Positions 63,563 to 64,000 of a stretch of DNA of 64,000 nt are shown one piece after another (the stretch's first letter is position 1; the number at the start of each line of letters is the position of its first letter). This stretch comes from Symbiodinium kawagutii. Taxonomy: Eukaryota > Sar > Dinophyceae > Suessiales > Symbiodiniaceae. The notes below the pieces were generated by a model. That model searched no databases and was not told the origin of the DNA. It saw only the letters and a program-made list of their open reading frames with translations. Location: positions 266,463 to 330,462 of the forward strand of contig VSDK01009439.1 in NCBI GenBank assembly GCA_009767595.1, read 5' to 3'. The position numbers and the translations under genes were made by a program.

Positions 63563-64000
63563 GCAGAGTGGCTGATGTGTTTAAGATGGATCTAAAGTTT
63601 TAAGAAATCAAAAACATGAAAAACACACATATACAGACATCACGTTAATTTGACACAAAAACGATTTACATCACGCTACCTTTCTGGAAAACAACTAAGT
63701 TAGATTAACAGTTAGATGATGCTATATTTACATTTACATGTACCAAGCGGGGTAGCGAAGGTATGCGAAGGTTGTCCACCTTTTCTTCGATGATCAATAA
63801 TTATCGAATCTCAAGCTGCTTGCCGCTGGCTTGCGCATGTCTCAACAGAATACTACCGCTATGTTCTGAACAACTGTTTATTTACCAATGCACCAACATG
63901 TCAGGCGTAGCATGCAGTGTCAAAAAGAGCCTTGCACACGAACTGGTTGCTGCGCAAAACACATTGTTAGTTGCATCTGCAAAACGCAAAAACATTCCTG
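63563..64000. other. Right-edge spacer
   Basis: AT-rich; no coding signal identified up to the window edge. Confidence 0.4.

Overview
The window looks like nuclear DNA of a dinoflagellate, probably Symbiodiniaceae or a close relative. The evidence is a 16-base relic of the dinoflagellate spliced leader just upstream of a retroelement gag gene (4532-4547), intron-dense genes with GT..AG-type junctions, retroelements carrying methyltransferase-like domains, and abundant microsatellites, AT runs and hairpin repeats. There are no prokaryotic operons, and I saw no rRNA, tRNA or CRISPR. Every coding signal I can support is on the minus strand.

Region by region. (1) 1-4547: a gag-pol retroelement with a CCHC zinc-knuckle gag, a methyltransferase-like domain ahead of reverse transcriptase (RT), and a pol frame that runs off the left edge. 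The spliced-leader relic lies 42 nt before gag. (2) 4.5-23 kb: low gene density, with short minus-strand candidate exons (notably 7.3-8.8 and 9.5-10.7 kb), minisatellites, a long hairpin in a GTACCC minisatellite, and a TGA microsatellite holding a 129-N assembly gap. (3) 23087-31181: a structurally complete tyrosine-recombinase retrotransposon of the DIRS/PAT/Ngaro type. In coding orientation it is A1 - gag1 - gag2 - pol - YR - B1 - A2 - B2, with 77-bp A and 287-bp B split direct repeats. Its pol has a full DNMT3-like cytosine-5 DNA methyltransferase inserted inside the RNase H domain. Gag2 and pol are joined by a canonical A_AAA_AAG -1 frameshift site, gag1 and gag2 by an ATGA stop-start overlap. 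This is the highlight of the window.

(4) 31.2-39 kb: AT-rich spacer, a few candidate exons and a 20-N gap. (5) about 40.3-49.1 kb: an intron-rich minus-strand gene for a superfamily 1 (UPF1/SEN1-like) helicase, whose core lies at 43.2-46.05 kb. (6) about 50.8-63.5 kb: a second intron-rich minus-strand locus (possibly several genes) of unknown product. One exon resembles the DDD-containing core of a GT-A glycosyltransferase. Its presumed introns hold at least seven copies of a ~90-130 bp MITE with terminal inverted repeats ATGGTGGTTTCTCAA / TTGAGAAACCACCAT, two hairpin elements, and low-complexity CCATCA/TGATGG sequence.

In the DIRS-like element the gag proteins would package RNA, RT-RNase H would copy it, the recombinase would insert a circular intermediate without target duplication, and the embedded methyltransferase could methylate the new copy or its target. 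That last role is inference. Exon limits are judged by eye from reading frame, peptide plausibility and splice-like junctions, and are approximate.
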